In this document: positions 50,887 to 60,312 of the stretch, piece after piece
How the letters are laid out: each line of letters begins with the position of its first letter
How positions within the stretch are numbered: position 1 is the stretch's first letter
Source: Roseovarius sp.
Lineage (GTDB): Bacteria > Pseudomonadota > Alphaproteobacteria > Rhodobacterales > Rhodobacteraceae
Assembly: GCF_027019125.1 (NCBI RefSeq)
Contig: NZ_JALUXE010000030.1
Span: forward strand, 186,001 to 250,000
DNA length: 64,000 nucleotides
Direction: 5' to 3'
Translations under genes and position numbers: made by a program
Notes under the pieces: generated by a model
Databases searched by the model: none
Seen by the model: the letters and a program-made list of their open reading frames with translations, nothing else
Told to the model about the DNA's origin: nothing

Positions 50887-52145
50887 GCACAAGACCCGAA
50901 GGCCTGAGCGCCTATATCGCCGTCACGGCGGCCTATTGGGCCTTCATGCTCAGCGATGGCGCACTCAGGATGCTGGTGCTCTTGCATTTTCACACACTGG
51001 GATTCAGCCCGGTGCAACTGGCCTATCTCTTTGTTTTGTACGAGGTCGCGGGGATGGTCACAAACCTCTCGGCGGGCTGGATCGCGGCGCGGTTCGGATT
51101 GACGGCGACGCTTTATGCCGGGCTTGGCCTGCAAGTGGCGGCGCTGATTGCCTTGGCGCAACTGGACCCGGAGTGGAGCCTCGCGCTCTCGGTGGCCTTT
51201 GTGATGGGTGTGCAGGGGGCCTCGGGCGTGGCCAAGGATCTGGCCAAGATGTCCTCGAAATCCGCGGTCAAATTGCTGGCCCCGTCGGAGGAGGGCGGGC
51301 TTTTCCGTTGGGTCGCCGTGCTCACCGGGTCCAAGAATGCGGTCAAGGGGGTCGGTTTTCTCCTCGGCGCGGCGCTCTTGGCCGGGACCGGCTTTGTCGG
51401 GGCGGTCTGGTCCATGGCGGGGGTGCTGGCGGTGATCCTGATGGCCGTGGTCATCGCCATGCCGCCGGGCCTGCCGCGCGGGCGCAAGGGGGCGAAATTC
51501 TCGGAAGTGTTCTCGAAATCTGCCAATGTAAACTGGCTGAGCGCGGCACGCGTGTTTCTCTTTGGTGCGCGCGATGTGTGGTTCGTGGTGGGCATCCCGA
51601 TCTATTTCTACGGTGTCCTGTCGGACGGGTCAGAGGCCGGGAACCGCGCCGCGTTCTTTCTGATCGGCACGTTCATGGCGGGCTGGATCATCCTTTATGG
51701 CGCGGTGCAGGCGTCGGCCCCCAAGATCCTGCGCGCCAGGTCGCGGCCAGAGGCGGCGTTGATCGCGGCGGCGCGGGGCTGGGCGCTCGCGCTTTGCGGG
51801 GTGCCTGCGGTGCTGACCGCGTTGGCGCTGATGGCCGAGGGGGCGCAGACATGGCTCACCGTGGCGCTTGTGGTGGGGCTGTTGGTGTTCGGCGCGATCT
51901 TTGCCGTCAATTCGGCGCTGCATTCCTATCTGATCCTTGCCTTCACCCGCGCAGAACGGGTGACACTGGATGTCGGGTTCTATTACATGGCCAATGCCGG
52001 CGGGCGGCTCTTGGGCACGTTGCTCTCTGGGCTGACCTATCAATTGGGTGGGCTTGCGCTGATGCTGGGTGTGGCCACCGGGATGGTGGCGCTCTCGGCG
52101 CTGGCGGCGGGACGGTTGACCCCACAGGAAAAGGCAGAAACATGA
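50883..52145 (+). CDS. arsJ: Organoarsenical efflux MFS transporter ArsJ
   Basis: A 420-residue MFS protein with about twelve helices, starting [47 protein letters not shown] and containing [26 protein letters not shown], a stretch typical of ArsJ. With the GAPDH gene it exports 1-arseno-3-phosphoglycerate, which breaks down outside, giving arsenate resistance without reduction. It overlaps both neighbours by 4 bases. Confidence 0.92.
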   Translation: MSTRPEGLSAYIAVTAAYWAFMLSDGALRMLVLLHFHTLGFSPVQLAYLFVLYEVAGMVTNLSAGWIAARFGLTATLYAGLGLQVAALIALAQLDPEWSLALSVAFVMGVQGASGVAKDLAKMSSKSAVKLLAPSEEGGLFRWVAVLTGSKNAVKGVGFLLGAALLAGTGFVGAVWSMAGVLAVILMAVVIAMPPGLPRGRKGAKFSEVFSKSANVNWLSAARVFLFGARDVWFVVGIPIYFYGVLSDGSEAGNRAAFFLIGTFMAGWIILYGAVQASAPKILRARSRPEAALIAAARGWALALCGVPAVLTALALMAEGAQTWLTVALVVGLLVFGAIFAVNSALHSYLILAFTRAERVTLDVGFYYMANAGGRLLGTLLSGLTYQLGGLALMLGVATGMVALSALAAGRLTPQEKAET

Positions 52146-53149
52146 GTGCTTTCGAACGCTATCTGACCCTCTGGGTCGCGCTGGCCATGGCCGCGGGCGT
52201 GGTTCTTGGCCTCGTGGCCCCGGGTCTTGTCGCGGCGGTTGCGGCGGCCGAGGTGGCGCGGGTCAATCTGGTGGTGGCGGTGCTGATCTGGGCGATGGTC
52301 TATCCGATGATGGTCGGCGTCGATCCCACAAGCCTCGGCAAAGTGGCGCGCCAGCCCCGGGGGCTGGCGATCACGCTGGTGGTCAACTGGATGATCAAGC
52401 CGTTCAGCATGGCCGCGCTGGCGGTGCTTTTCTTTGAGGGCGTCTTTGCCGAGCTGATCGCCCCTGCCGATGCCCAACAGTATATCGCCGGGTTGATCCT
52501 CTTGGGGGCGGCGCCCTGCACGGCGATGGTGTTTGTGTGGTCGCAACTGACCAAGGGCGACGAGAGCTACACGCTCTTGCAGGTCTCGGTCAACGATGTG
52601 GTGATGGTCTTTGCCTTTGCGCCGCTTGTCGCGTTTCTTCTCGGGGTCACGGATATTGTCGTGCCTTGGGAAACGCTGGTGCTGTCGGTGCTGCTGTTTG
52701 TGGCTTTGCCGTTGGCGGCCGGGTTGCTGACGCGGCGCAGGCTGGGGTCTGAGGTGCGGATCGCGGACTTTCAGGCACGGGTCAAGCCGTGGTCGATCCT
52801 CGGGCTTGTTGCAACGGTGGTGATCCTCTTTGGCCTGCAAGGCCGGGTCATCGTCGAGCAACCCATGGTGATCGGCCTGATTGCGGTGCCCATTCTTCTG
52901 CAAAGCTATGGCATCTTTGCGCTGGCCTATGCGGCGGCTTGGGCGTTCAAGGTGCCACACCGGATCGCGGCACCCTGTGCGCTGATCGGCACGTCGAATT
53001 TCTTTGAACTCGCGGTGGCGGTGGCGATTTCGCTCTTTGGTCTCAATTCCGGGGCGGCATTGGCAACGGTGGTGGGGGTGCTGGTCGAGGTGCCGGTGAT
53101 GCTGTCGCTGGTGGCATTGGCCAACCGGACGCGGGCGCGGTTTCCCTGA
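52142..53149 (+). CDS. acr3: Acr3-type arsenite efflux permease
   Basis: A 335-residue, ten-helix permease of the Acr3 family. Family motifs are [23 protein letters not shown], the essential Cys in [21 protein letters not shown] (near residue 126) and [40 protein letters not shown]. It exports arsenite made by the ArsC domain. It overlaps arsJ by 4 bases and is the last gene of the operon before a strong bidirectional terminator. Confidence 0.94.
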   Translation: MSAFERYLTLWVALAMAAGVVLGLVAPGLVAAVAAAEVARVNLVVAVLIWAMVYPMMVGVDPTSLGKVARQPRGLAITLVVNWMIKPFSMAALAVLFFEGVFAELIAPADAQQYIAGLILLGAAPCTAMVFVWSQLTKGDESYTLLQVSVNDVVMVFAFAPLVAFLLGVTDIVVPWETLVLSVLLFVALPLAAGLLTRRRLGSEVRIADFQARVKPWSILGLVATVVILFGLQGRVIVEQPMVIGLIAVPILLQSYGIFALAYAAAWAFKVPHRIAAPCALIGTSNFFELAVAVAISLFGLNSGAALATVVGVLVEVPVMLSLVALANRTRARFP

Positions 53150-53162
53150 GCCTTTCCATTCA

Positions 53163-53190
53163 AAAGCCCCGCGCGATGGCGCGGGGCTTT
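53163..53190. terminator. Bidirectional terminator between acr3 and the cytochrome c gene
   Basis: AAAGCCCCGC (53163-53172) pairs with GCGGGGCTTT (53181-53190). The stem has A residues on one side and T on the other, so it can end both convergent transcripts. Confidence 0.8.
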
Positions 53191-53213
53191 GTGCCTTGCG
53201 GCAAAGATTTTGC

Positions 53214-53603
53214 TTACTGCGAGAAGGTCGCGAGATAGGCCGCCACGTCCTCGGCGCCCTTGGCCAGCTTGAAGGTCATCTTCGACCGGCTGCCGAGATA
53301 GTCGTTGGGGTTGGTCAGAAATTTGGCCAGTTCCGCCTCGTCCCAGACCAGTCCTTCGGCACCTTTGGCAGCGAGGCCATCGGAATAGCTGAAGCCTTCA
53401 TAGCTGCCTGCCGTGCGCCCGATTACACCATAGAGGTTGGGGCCGGTCTTGCCGCCTTTGACGATCGTTTCGCTGTCCGAGGCGATCATATGGCAGGCTT
53501 TGCATTTGTTGAATTCTTTCTCACCCTTGGCGGCGTCGCCTTCGGCAAAAGCAGGCAGAGAAAGAGCCACAAGCGTGGCAGATGCGGCGAGAAGGGTCTT
53601 CAT
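53214..53603 (-). CDS. Periplasmic cytochrome c (c2/c550-like)
   Basis: A 129-residue protein with a signal peptide (MKTLLAASATLVALSLPAFA), one heme site CKACH (Cys34, Cys37, His38) and a likely Met ligand in SRSKMTFKLAKG. It is of class I: GKTGPNLYGVIGRTAGS and WDEAELAKFLTNPNDYLG fit the c2/c550 group that carries electrons between the bc1 complex and oxidases or reductases. Transcribed alone. Confidence 0.92.
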   Translation of the reverse strand: MKTLLAASATLVALSLPAFAEGDAAKGEKEFNKCKACHMIASDSETIVKGGKTGPNLYGVIGRTAGSYEGFSYSDGLAAKGAEGLVWDEAELAKFLTNPNDYLGSRSKMTFKLAKGAEDVAAYLATFSQ

Positions 53604-53701
53604 GAGCTACCTCATTTGGGGTTTGGTTGCAGTCCGACGTTAACCATAGTCCGACCGCCCCGGCTTGCAACCTCCAACTTTGGTGCAGGTGGCGCATTGC
53701 C

Positions 53702-54385
53702 TCAGTCAAATACCTGTGAAAAGCACCGGCGCAGGGCGACATCGAGGTCGTCCATGGTGACGGGCAGGCCTAGATCGACAAGGCTGGTCACGCCATGCTC
53801 GGTGATCCCGCAGGGCACGATGCCGGTGAAATGCTCTAGGTTCGGCTCGACATTGATCGAGATGCCATGAAAGCTGATCCATTTGCGCAGGCGGATGCCG
53901 ATGGCGGCGATCTTGTCTTCTGCCTGTTGACCGGCCGCGGTCGGCGGCCTGTCGGGGCGCGTGACCCAGACGCCGACGCGGCCTGCGCGAATTTCGCCTG
54001 TGATGTTGAATTCCGCCAGCGTGGCGATGACCCACCGTTCCAGCTGCCGCACGAAGCAGCGCACATCGCGGCCGCGCTTGCCCACGTCGAGCATGATGTA
54101 GACCACGCGCTGACCGGGGCCGTGATAGGTATATTGCCCGCCGCGTTTGGCCTCAAAGACCGGAAAGCGGTCGGGATCGGTCAGATCCTCCACTTTGGCA
54201 GAGGTGCCGGCGGTATAGAGCGGGGGATGCTCCAAGAGCCAGATCGCCTCAGGCGCGGTGCCTTCGGCGATTCGCGCGACACGCTCTTCCATTGCGGCCA
54301 CGGCTACCGGATAGGGCACGAGATCGGCGGAGAGATGCCACTCAACGCCGGATGGGTCGATGGCAAAGGGGGTTTTTAGCGGCAA
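53702..54385 (-). CDS. lipB: Octanoyl-[acyl carrier protein]:protein octanoyltransferase
   Basis: LipB moves octanoyl groups from ACP to lipoyl domains. The 227-residue protein has [33 protein letters not shown] (about 80-98), [24 protein letters not shown] (catalytic Lys, about 155-178) and [17 protein letters not shown] (catalytic Cys near 192). The only upstream start is TTG 54385; related proteins begin close to VEWH, so the exact start is uncertain. Confidence 0.93.
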   Translation of the reverse strand: MPLKTPFAIDPSGVEWHLSADLVPYPVAVAAMEERVARIAEGTAPEAIWLLEHPPLYTAGTSAKVEDLTDPDRFPVFEAKRGGQYTYHGPGQRVVYIMLDVGKRGRDVRCFVRQLERWVIATLAEFNITGEIRAGRVGVWVTRPDRPPTAAGQQAEDKIAAIGIRLRKWISFHGISINVEPNLEHFTGIVPCGITEHGVTSLVDLGLPVTMDDLDVALRRCFSQVFD

Positions 54386-54466
54386 GGTTTGACTCTGTTC
54401 ACGTGTGAGGGAAAACTTGTGGTAGATTATCCTATCAAGTTTGCACCTGCTTAGGGGAGATGAGCG

Positions 54467-55798
54467 ATGTTTTCAAAACGATTTCTGATGATGGCCTTGG
54501 CGACCACGGTGGCGTTGCCTGCAGGCGGGGCCCGGGCGGATTTCAAGGATGGTTTGGTCGGCGGCCTTGTTGGTGGCGCGGTGAGCGGCATCATCGTGAA
54601 CGAAAGCGCCAAGGCGCGGGAGCGAAAGCAACAGACGACCACCACAACGCGGCGGGTCTATCAGGCCCCGGTGAACAGCGTCGAGCGTCAGCAAGTGCGC
54701 GAAGAGCAGACCGCGCTCAACTATTTCGGCTTTCCGGCAGGGACGCCCGATGGCGTGCGCGGTCGCAACACGCGCGATGCCGCCGCGCAGTTCCAGGCGC
54801 ATATGGGCTATCCGGCGACCGGCTATCTGGCGGATTACGAGCGGCAGTTTCTCATCAGCTCGTATTACCGTGCGCAGAGCAGCGGTGCGGCGACGGCGCA
54901 GTTGATCGCGCAGCGCGGGCAGGGCACGCGTGGCCTGTTGCACGCCTATCGCGACGAGGCGGCGGGCGTGACGACCTATGCGGCCGCCCCTGCGCCTGCA
55001 CCGGCTGCCCCCTCGTCGGTGATGGCGTCGATCCCTCAGGCGGCGCAGGTGCCAAGCGCGCCCGCCGCCCCGGCCGCGGTCGGGTTTGCCGCGTTGCCGA
55101 ATCTGATGGGCTCGGGTGGCGAAGGGCCGTCGCTGGCGTCGCATTGCAATCAGGTGAGCCTCATTACCAACTCCAACGGCGGTTTTGTCACCGAGGCCTC
55201 GATGGGGGATGGTCGTGTGGCGCTGAACGAGCAGTTCTGCCTTGCACGCACCTATGCCATTGCCGAGGGCGAGACGATGGCAGCCTCTCTCAAAGGGGTG
55301 ACACAATCGCAACTCGAGGATCAATGCCGGGCCTTCGAACCTGCGATGCGGGATCACGTGGCGGCGCTTTCGCTCAGTCCGCGCGAGGAGGTCGTGCAGA
55401 ACGTGCGTGGCTTCGTGCTTCAGTCGGGGCAATCCCCGGCGCAACTGGCGGGAACGGCCAAGATCTGTCTCTCGGTCGGCTACCGAATCGACAACATGAA
55501 CGTGGCGCTTGGGTCGGCGTTGTTGCTCACGGCACTGGGTGAAGAGCCCTATGGCGAGCTGATGGGGCATCACCTGAACGAAGGGTTTGGCACCACCCGG
55601 CGGCCTGATCTGGCCCTGGCGTGGTATCAAGGCGCGGTCGAGGCGATCGAGCGCGGCGCAGAGCCTGTTTTTGCTCCCGGAAACACCGGCCGCACCGGGC
55701 TTTTGCGCAAGGCGGCGTTCCAGACGCAAGGCGCTCAGACCGGCAGCGGCGGCAGCGTGCAGCCGGTTGCGACCCTGCCCACGTTCAAGCTCGACTAG
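54467..55798 (+). CDS. Secreted peptidoglycan-binding-domain protein
   Basis: The 443-residue product has a signal peptide ([24 protein letters not shown]), a Gly-rich stretch ([14 protein letters not shown]) and a PG_binding_1-like unit ([43 protein letters not shown], about 78-120). A Pro/Ala linker and a Cys-containing C-terminal domain with [42 protein letters not shown] follow. It is probably an envelope protein. ATG 54467 follows AGGGGAG. Confidence 0.78.
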   Translation: MFSKRFLMMALATTVALPAGGARADFKDGLVGGLVGGAVSGIIVNESAKARERKQQTTTTTRRVYQAPVNSVERQQVREEQTALNYFGFPAGTPDGVRGRNTRDAAAQFQAHMGYPATGYLADYERQFLISSYYRAQSSGAATAQLIAQRGQGTRGLLHAYRDEAAGVTTYAAAPAPAPAAPSSVMASIPQAAQVPSAPAAPAAVGFAALPNLMGSGGEGPSLASHCNQVSLITNSNGGFVTEASMGDGRVALNEQFCLARTYAIAEGETMAASLKGVTQSQLEDQCRAFEPAMRDHVAALSLSPREEVVQNVRGFVLQSGQSPAQLAGTAKICLSVGYRIDNMNVALGSALLLTALGEEPYGELMGHHLNEGFGTTRRPDLALAWYQGAVEAIERGAEPVFAPGNTGRTGLLRKAAFQTQGAQTGSGGSVQPVATLPTFKLD

Positions 55799-55826
55799 GC
55801 TGCGGAACGGTCCCGTGAAAAACCGG

Positions 55827-55849
55827 AGGGGCAATGTGTTTTGCCCCTT
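55827..55849 (+). terminator. Hairpin terminator after the peptidoglycan-binding gene
   Basis: AGGGGCAA (55827-55834) pairs with TTGCCCCT (55841-55848) around TGTGTT. It separates the coding gene from the tRNA promoter. Confidence 0.7.
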
Positions 55850-55876
55850 CACAAGGCGGATGAGTTTGCATATACG
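55848..55876 (+). promoter_or_regulatory. Sigma70-type promoter for tRNA-Leu
   Basis: TTCACA (55848-55853) and TATACG (55871-55876) are 17 bases apart and end 22 bases before the tRNA gene. Matches to consensus are 5 of 6 and 4 of 6. Confidence 0.45.
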
Positions 55877-55898
55877 GCCCAAACCTACCTGATCACGT

Positions 55899-55985
55899 GC
55901 GGTCGTGGCGGAATTGGTAGACGCGCAGCGTTGAGGTCGCTGTGGGGTAACTCCCGTGGAGGTTCGAGTCCTCTCGACCGCACCA
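55899..55985 (+). tRNA. tRNA-Leu (anticodon GAG)
   Basis: The 87-base gene folds as a class II tRNA. Acceptor GCGGTCG (55899-55905) pairs with CGACCGC (55975-55981), followed by A and an encoded CCA. The anticodon stem-loop CAGCG-TTGAGGT-CGCTG places GAG at 55933-55935. A long variable arm (TGTGGGGTAACTCCCGTG) and GGTTCGAGTCC T-arm are present. It reads CUC and CUU Leu codons. Confidence 0.97.
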
Positions 55986-56074
55986 TTTCATCTCTCTGAG
56001 GTGAAATAGGATCAGAAAAAACTTTCCCAATGGTCGTGATTTGTGGCTCGCTGGAACAGCAGGGCGCCGGGCAC

Positions 56075-56479
56075 TCATTCCCACCAGCGATCTATGCTTG
56101 CAATGTCCGCATCCGACCAGCCGAAGTGATGCGCCAGTTCATGCACCACCACATGCGTGACCAGATCGGCCAGATCAATATCGCCCCTCTCGCGCCACTC
56201 GTCGAGGATCGGCTCGCGGAATAGCCAGATCGTATCGGGGCCAAACGGCTGATCGAAATGGGATTTTTCGGTGAGCGGAATGCCTTCGTAGAGGCCAGTC
56301 AGATCGAGTGGATCGTCGATCTCCATCTCGTCGAGCAGATGTTGCGGCGGCCAGTCCACCACCAGCAACGCCACCGCTTGTGCCGCCGGGCGAAACGCCG
56401 GGGGCAGGGCGGCGATGGCCGCGCGGGCCATATCCTCAAAACCGGCAAGATCGGTGGCGGGCCTGTCCATGCCCGGCAT
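56075..56479 (-). CDS. Zincin-like metallopeptidase-family protein
   Basis: A 134-residue protein of the small zincin-like family (PF06262/DUF1025). The zinc motif HELAHHFG (VTHVVVHELAHHFGWSDADI, about 108-127) is complete. TIWLFREPILDEW lies before it. The in vivo substrate is unknown; members are single-domain and cytoplasmic. ATG 56470 is an alternative start. It lies downstream of the tRNA on the opposite strand. Confidence 0.85.
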   Translation of the reverse strand: MPGMDRPATDLAGFEDMARAAIAALPPAFRPAAQAVALLVVDWPPQHLLDEMEIDDPLDLTGLYEGIPLTEKSHFDQPFGPDTIWLFREPILDEWRERGDIDLADLVTHVVVHELAHHFGWSDADIASIDRWWE

Positions 56480-56525
56480 ATGGGGCGCGGGGGCGGAAAT
56501 GTAAATCCGCCCCCGCGCGGACCTG

Positions 56526-57449
56526 TCAGAGCATCAGCTGATAGCTCGCGGGCACATACTGGAACCCGTCGCCGCGCGTTTCGACATAGCCCACGGCGGG
56601 GAAGGGCATGTGATAGCCGATGAAGGGGATCTTGTCGGCGGCCAGCATCCCCAGAACCTTGCGGCGGGTGGCTGCGGCCTGTGCCTTGTCCATGTCGAAC
56701 TTGACCTCCCAGTCGGGATAGCCGAGCGACCAGACATAGTGATTGGCGAAATCGGCGGCGATGACCAGCGATTTGCCGCCGCTCTCGATCATGTAGGCGG
56801 TGTGGCCGGGGGTGTGCCCCGCTGCGGACATGGCGGTGATGCCCGAGGCCACGCTGGCCCCGTCGCCGATCATCTCGGTCTTATCGGCGAGAGGGCGCAT
56901 CTTGGCGTCGAATCCCTCGTTTCCGGCTGCGGCCCAATGGTCGTATTCGGCGCTTGCGGTCACGTAGCGGGCATTCGGGAAGGTGGCGACACCGCCCTCT
57001 CCCATCAGCCCGCCAATATGGTCGCCGTGCATATGGGTGATGACCACCACATCGACCTGATCCGGGGTATAGCCCGCCGCCGCGAGCGCGCCGGTGATCG
57101 CCTCGGGATTGAGGCCGGTGTCAAAGAGTACAAGCTCGGAGCCCGTGTTGATCACCGTGGGCGTAAAGAAGAACTGCGCCTGATCTGTGGGGATATTGTT
57201 GGCGGCAGAGACCTGCGCGAATTCCTCTGCGCTGACGTTGAGGCCAAAGATCGTCTGCGGCTCGGGGCGCGGCATGGTGGCGGCGAGCAGGGTCGTTACC
57301 TCGAAATCGCCGAGTGTCACCCGGTTGAACCGTGTGGTGGCAGCCCCTAGCATCGGGGCTGCGGCACGCGCAGGGCCGGTCATTGCCGCTAGAGGCAATG
57401 CCGCGGCAGAGCCAAGAATGGCGCGACGGGTCAGTCTGGTTTTGGGCAT
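56526..57449 (-). CDS. Exported metallo-beta-lactamase-fold hydrolase
   Basis: The 307-residue product has a twin-arginine signal (TRRAILGSAAALPLAAMTGPARA) and an MBL-fold domain with the metal motif THMHGDHIGGL (near residue 137), SAAGHTPGHTAYMI (His near 213) and a late GYHMPFPAVGYVE. It is periplasmic, with two zinc ions expected. Substrates range from lactones to sulfonates; none can be named. ATG 57449 follows GCAGGAGG. Confidence 0.88.
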   Translation of the reverse strand: MPKTRLTRRAILGSAAALPLAAMTGPARAAAPMLGAATTRFNRVTLGDFEVTTLLAATMPRPEPQTIFGLNVSAEEFAQVSAANNIPTDQAQFFFTPTVINTGSELVLFDTGLNPEAITGALAAAGYTPDQVDVVVITHMHGDHIGGLMGEGGVATFPNARYVTASAEYDHWAAAGNEGFDAKMRPLADKTEMIGDGASVASGITAMSAAGHTPGHTAYMIESGGKSLVIAADFANHYVWSLGYPDWEVKFDMDKAQAAATRRKVLGMLAADKIPFIGYHMPFPAVGYVETRGDGFQYVPASYQLML

Positions 57450-57591
57450 GGAATCCTCCTGCTTATGTTACTCGCGTCAGGGTAGCGCTGTTCCATGTAG
57501 TGCGCATGGCGCTCACGGAAAATTGAGATTGTTTTGGCGCGGGAGGAAACGCGCCATTCCCGGCGCGGATCACGGGGTGTAGCATCGGATT

Positions 57592-58923
57592 ATGTTGACC
57601 CTCTTTGCACATCGCGATTACGCCCGTCTCTTTGCCGCGCAGGTTGTGGCCCTGATCGGCACCGGTCTCTTGACGGTGGCGCTTGGCCTCTTGGCCTATG
57701 ATTTGGCCGGGCCGCAGGCGGGGCTGGTTCTGGGCACGGCCTATACGATCAAGATGGTGGCCTATGTGGGCCTGTCGCCGGTGGCACAGGCGGTGGTGCA
57801 GCGTCTGCCGCGCAAGGCGGTGCTGATCGGGGCGGACATGCTGCGCGCGGGTGTGGCGCTTTGCCTGCCGTTCGTCACGGACCTCTGGCAGGTCTATACC
57901 CTCATTTTCGTGCTTCAGGCGGCCTCGGCCACCTTTACCCCGGCCTATCAGGCGGTCTTGCCGGATGTGCTGCCTGATGAGCGGGATTATACCCGCGCGC
58001 TGTCGCTCTCGCGTCTGGCCTATGACCTGGAAAACCTCGTGAGCCCGGCCTTGGCGGGGCTCTTGCTGGCGGTGATGAGCTATCACTGGCTCTTTTTGGG
58101 CACTGTGGCGGGGTTTGTGGCCTCGGCCCTTCTGGTGGCAACGGCGGTGATTCCCGGCCTGCGCGGGGCGGCGGCAGAGCGCCCCTTTCGCGAGCGTCTG
58201 TCGCGGGGGTTGCGGATATATCTGGCCACACCGCGCCTGCGCGGCCTCTTGGCATTGAACATGGCCGCTGCCTCGATCGGGGCTTTTGTTCTGGTCAATA
58301 CGGTGGTGCTGGTGCGCGGTGGCTATGGTGGCGACGCGCGGGCGCTGGCCCTTGCCATGGCGGCCTTTGGGGCGGGGTCGATGGCGGCGGCGCTGCTGTT
58401 GCCACGAATACTGGATCATGTTGCAGACCGGCCGGTGATGATGACGGCGGCGCGGGGGCTTATCGTTGTCGCTCTGATCGCGGGGGCGCTGCTCTGGCAG
58501 GGTAAACTGCCGGGCTGGCCGCTCTTTCTGGCGATCTGGGCGTGTATCGGCGCGCTCTATGCCGGTATCCTGACACCGTCGGGGCGGCTCTTGCGGCGCT
58601 CGGCCCATGCCGAGGACCGCCCGGCGGTCTTTGCCGCGCAATTCGCGCTCAGCCATGCGTGCTGGCTGGTGAGTTATCCCTTGGCCGGATGGGCGGGGCA
58701 GGCCCTTGGCATGGGTCCCGCCTTGGGGGTGATGGCGGGGCTTGCGGCCATGGGGTTGGGAGTTGCGGCGCGGCTCTGGCCGGCTGGCCTGACCGATGCG
58801 CCCGTGCACGCGCATCCCGACCTGCCCGAAGGGCATCCGCATTTGCGCGCCCATGGCGGGCGGCGGCATGCACATCCGCTTGTGATCGACGACGCGCATC
58901 GTGTCTGGCCCACCCAGGGCTAG
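57592..58923 (+). CDS. MFS transporter with a His-rich C-terminal tail
   Basis: A 443-residue MFS protein with about twelve helices (HRDYARLFAAQVVALIGTGLLTVALGLLAYDLAGPQAG at the start; VLPDVLPDERDYTRALSLSRLAYDLENLVSPALAGLLL in the middle), of the drug-exporter type. After the last helix a cytoplasmic tail (about 403-440) carries eight His within about 35 residues, in HAH, HPH and HAH units, suggesting metal binding. Substrate unknown. It is divergent from the MBL gene. Confidence 0.8.
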   Translation: MLTLFAHRDYARLFAAQVVALIGTGLLTVALGLLAYDLAGPQAGLVLGTAYTIKMVAYVGLSPVAQAVVQRLPRKAVLIGADMLRAGVALCLPFVTDLWQVYTLIFVLQAASATFTPAYQAVLPDVLPDERDYTRALSLSRLAYDLENLVSPALAGLLLAVMSYHWLFLGTVAGFVASALLVATAVIPGLRGAAAERPFRERLSRGLRIYLATPRLRGLLALNMAAASIGAFVLVNTVVLVRGGYGGDARALALAMAAFGAGSMAAALLLPRILDHVADRPVMMTAARGLIVVALIAGALLWQGKLPGWPLFLAIWACIGALYAGILTPSGRLLRRSAHAEDRPAVFAAQFALSHACWLVSYPLAGWAGQALGMGPALGVMAGLAAMGLGVAARLWPAGLTDAPVHAHPDLPEGHPHLRAHGGRRHAHPLVIDDAHRVWPTQG

Positions 58924-58986
58924 GGGCGCAATCTGGACAAACGCGCGCGCCTGTGACAAAGCCCGCGGCAGAGTCAGGAGACACCC

Positions 58987-60312
58987 ATGATCACCACCCG
59001 CTTTGCCCCGTCGCCCACCGGCTATATCCATGTCGGCAATCTGCGCACTGCGCTGATGAACTATCTCATTGCCCGGCGCGCGGGGGGCACGTTTATCCTG
59101 CGGATCGACGATACCGACGCCGAACGCTCGAAAGAGGCCTATGTCGATGCGCTCAAGCAGGATCTGGAGTGGTTGGGCCTGCATTGGGACCGGATCGAAC
59201 GGCAATCGCTGCGGCTGGATCGCTATGCCGAAGCGGCGGATCAGTTGCGCGGCATGGGGCGGTTCTACGAGGCGTTCGAGACGCCAACCGAGCTTGACCT
59301 CAAGCGCAAGAAACAGCTCAACATGGGCCGCCCGCCGGTCTATGACCGCGCGGCGCTTGCGCTCAGCGACGCGGAGAAGGACAAGCTGCGCGCCGAGCGG
59401 GGCAATGGCGTCTGGCGGTTCAAACTGATCCAGGAGCGGATCGAGTGGCGCGATGGTATCCTTGGCGATATTTCGATTGACGCGGCCTCGGTCAGTGATC
59501 CGGTGCTCATTCGCGGCGATGGTCAGGTGCTCTATACGCTGGCCTCGGTGGTGGATGATGTCGACATGGGCGTCACGCATATCGTGCGCGGCTCGGATCA
59601 TGTGACCAACACCGCCACGCAAATCCAGATTATCGAGGCGCTGGGAGCCACGCCGCCGCAATTCGCGCATCACTCGCTCTTGACGGGCCCGCAGGGCGAG
59701 GCGCTGTCGAAACGTCTGGGTGCGCTGTCGTTGCGCGACCTGCGCGCGCAGGGGATCGAGCCTATGGCGCTTCTGAGCCTGATGGCGCGGTTGGGGTCAT
59801 CCGATCCGGTTGAACTGCGCTCGGAGATGGCCGAGTTGATCGAGGGCTTTGACATCGAGCGGTTCGGCTCTGCCCCGACCAAGTTCGATGAGAATGACCT
59901 CTTTCCGTTGACCGCGCGGCATCTGGCGGCGCTTCCGTTCGAGGCGGTGGCGGGCAAGATCGCGGAGATCGGCGTGCCCGAGGCACTGGCCCCGCAATTC
60001 TGGGAGGTCTCGCGCGAGAATATCACTACGCTCAAGGATCTTGAGGGATGGTGGGCGCTCTTTCGCGATGGGGCAGAGCCGGTGATCGAGGACGAGGACC
60101 GGGACTTTGTGGCGCAAGCGATGACGCTCTTGCCCGAGGGTCCGCATGATGCCGAGACCTGGGGCAAGTGGACGAGTGCCGTCAAGGACGCCACGGGCCG
60201 CAAGGGCAAGGGCCTGTTCATGCCGCTACGCAAGGCGCTGACCGGTCAGGCGCATGGGCCGGAAATGGCGCAGGTGCTGCCGCTCTTGCAGGTAATCAAG
60301 GCGAAGGGCTGA
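58987..60312 (+). CDS. gltX: Glutamate-tRNA ligase
   Basis: A 441-residue class I synthetase that charges tRNA-Glu. The ATP-binding signature is FAPSPTGYIHVGNLRTAL (HIGH-type, HVGN) near residues 5-22, with the KMSKS-type loop LSKRLGALSLRDLR near 240. IDDTDAERSKEAYVDALKQDLEWLGLHWD is also typical. Alphaproteobacteria often have two GltX forms, so a second may exist elsewhere. Its end overlaps the end of the opposite gene by 17 bases. Confidence 0.95.
   Translation: MITTRFAPSPTGYIHVGNLRTALMNYLIARRAGGTFILRIDDTDAERSKEAYVDALKQDLEWLGLHWDRIERQSLRLDRYAEAADQLRGMGRFYEAFETPTELDLKRKKQLNMGRPPVYDRAALALSDAEKDKLRAERGNGVWRFKLIQERIEWRDGILGDISIDAASVSDPVLIRGDGQVLYTLASVVDDVDMGVTHIVRGSDHVTNTATQIQIIEALGATPPQFAHHSLLTGPQGEALSKRLGALSLRDLRAQGIEPMALLSLMARLGSSDPVELRSEMAELIEGFDIERFGSAPTKFDENDLFPLTARHLAALPFEAVAGKIAEIGVPEALAPQFWEVSRENITTLKDLEGWWALFRDGAEPVIEDEDRDFVAQAMTLLPEGPHDAETWGKWTSAVKDATGRKGKGLFMPLRKALTGQAHGPEMAQVLPLLQVIKAKG

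Noticed and set aside
50810..53149. A 779-codon + frame over arsJ and acr3
   Set aside because: For most of its length it is an out-of-frame reading of arsJ; only the last part coincides with the true acr3 frame, which has its own ATG at 52142.
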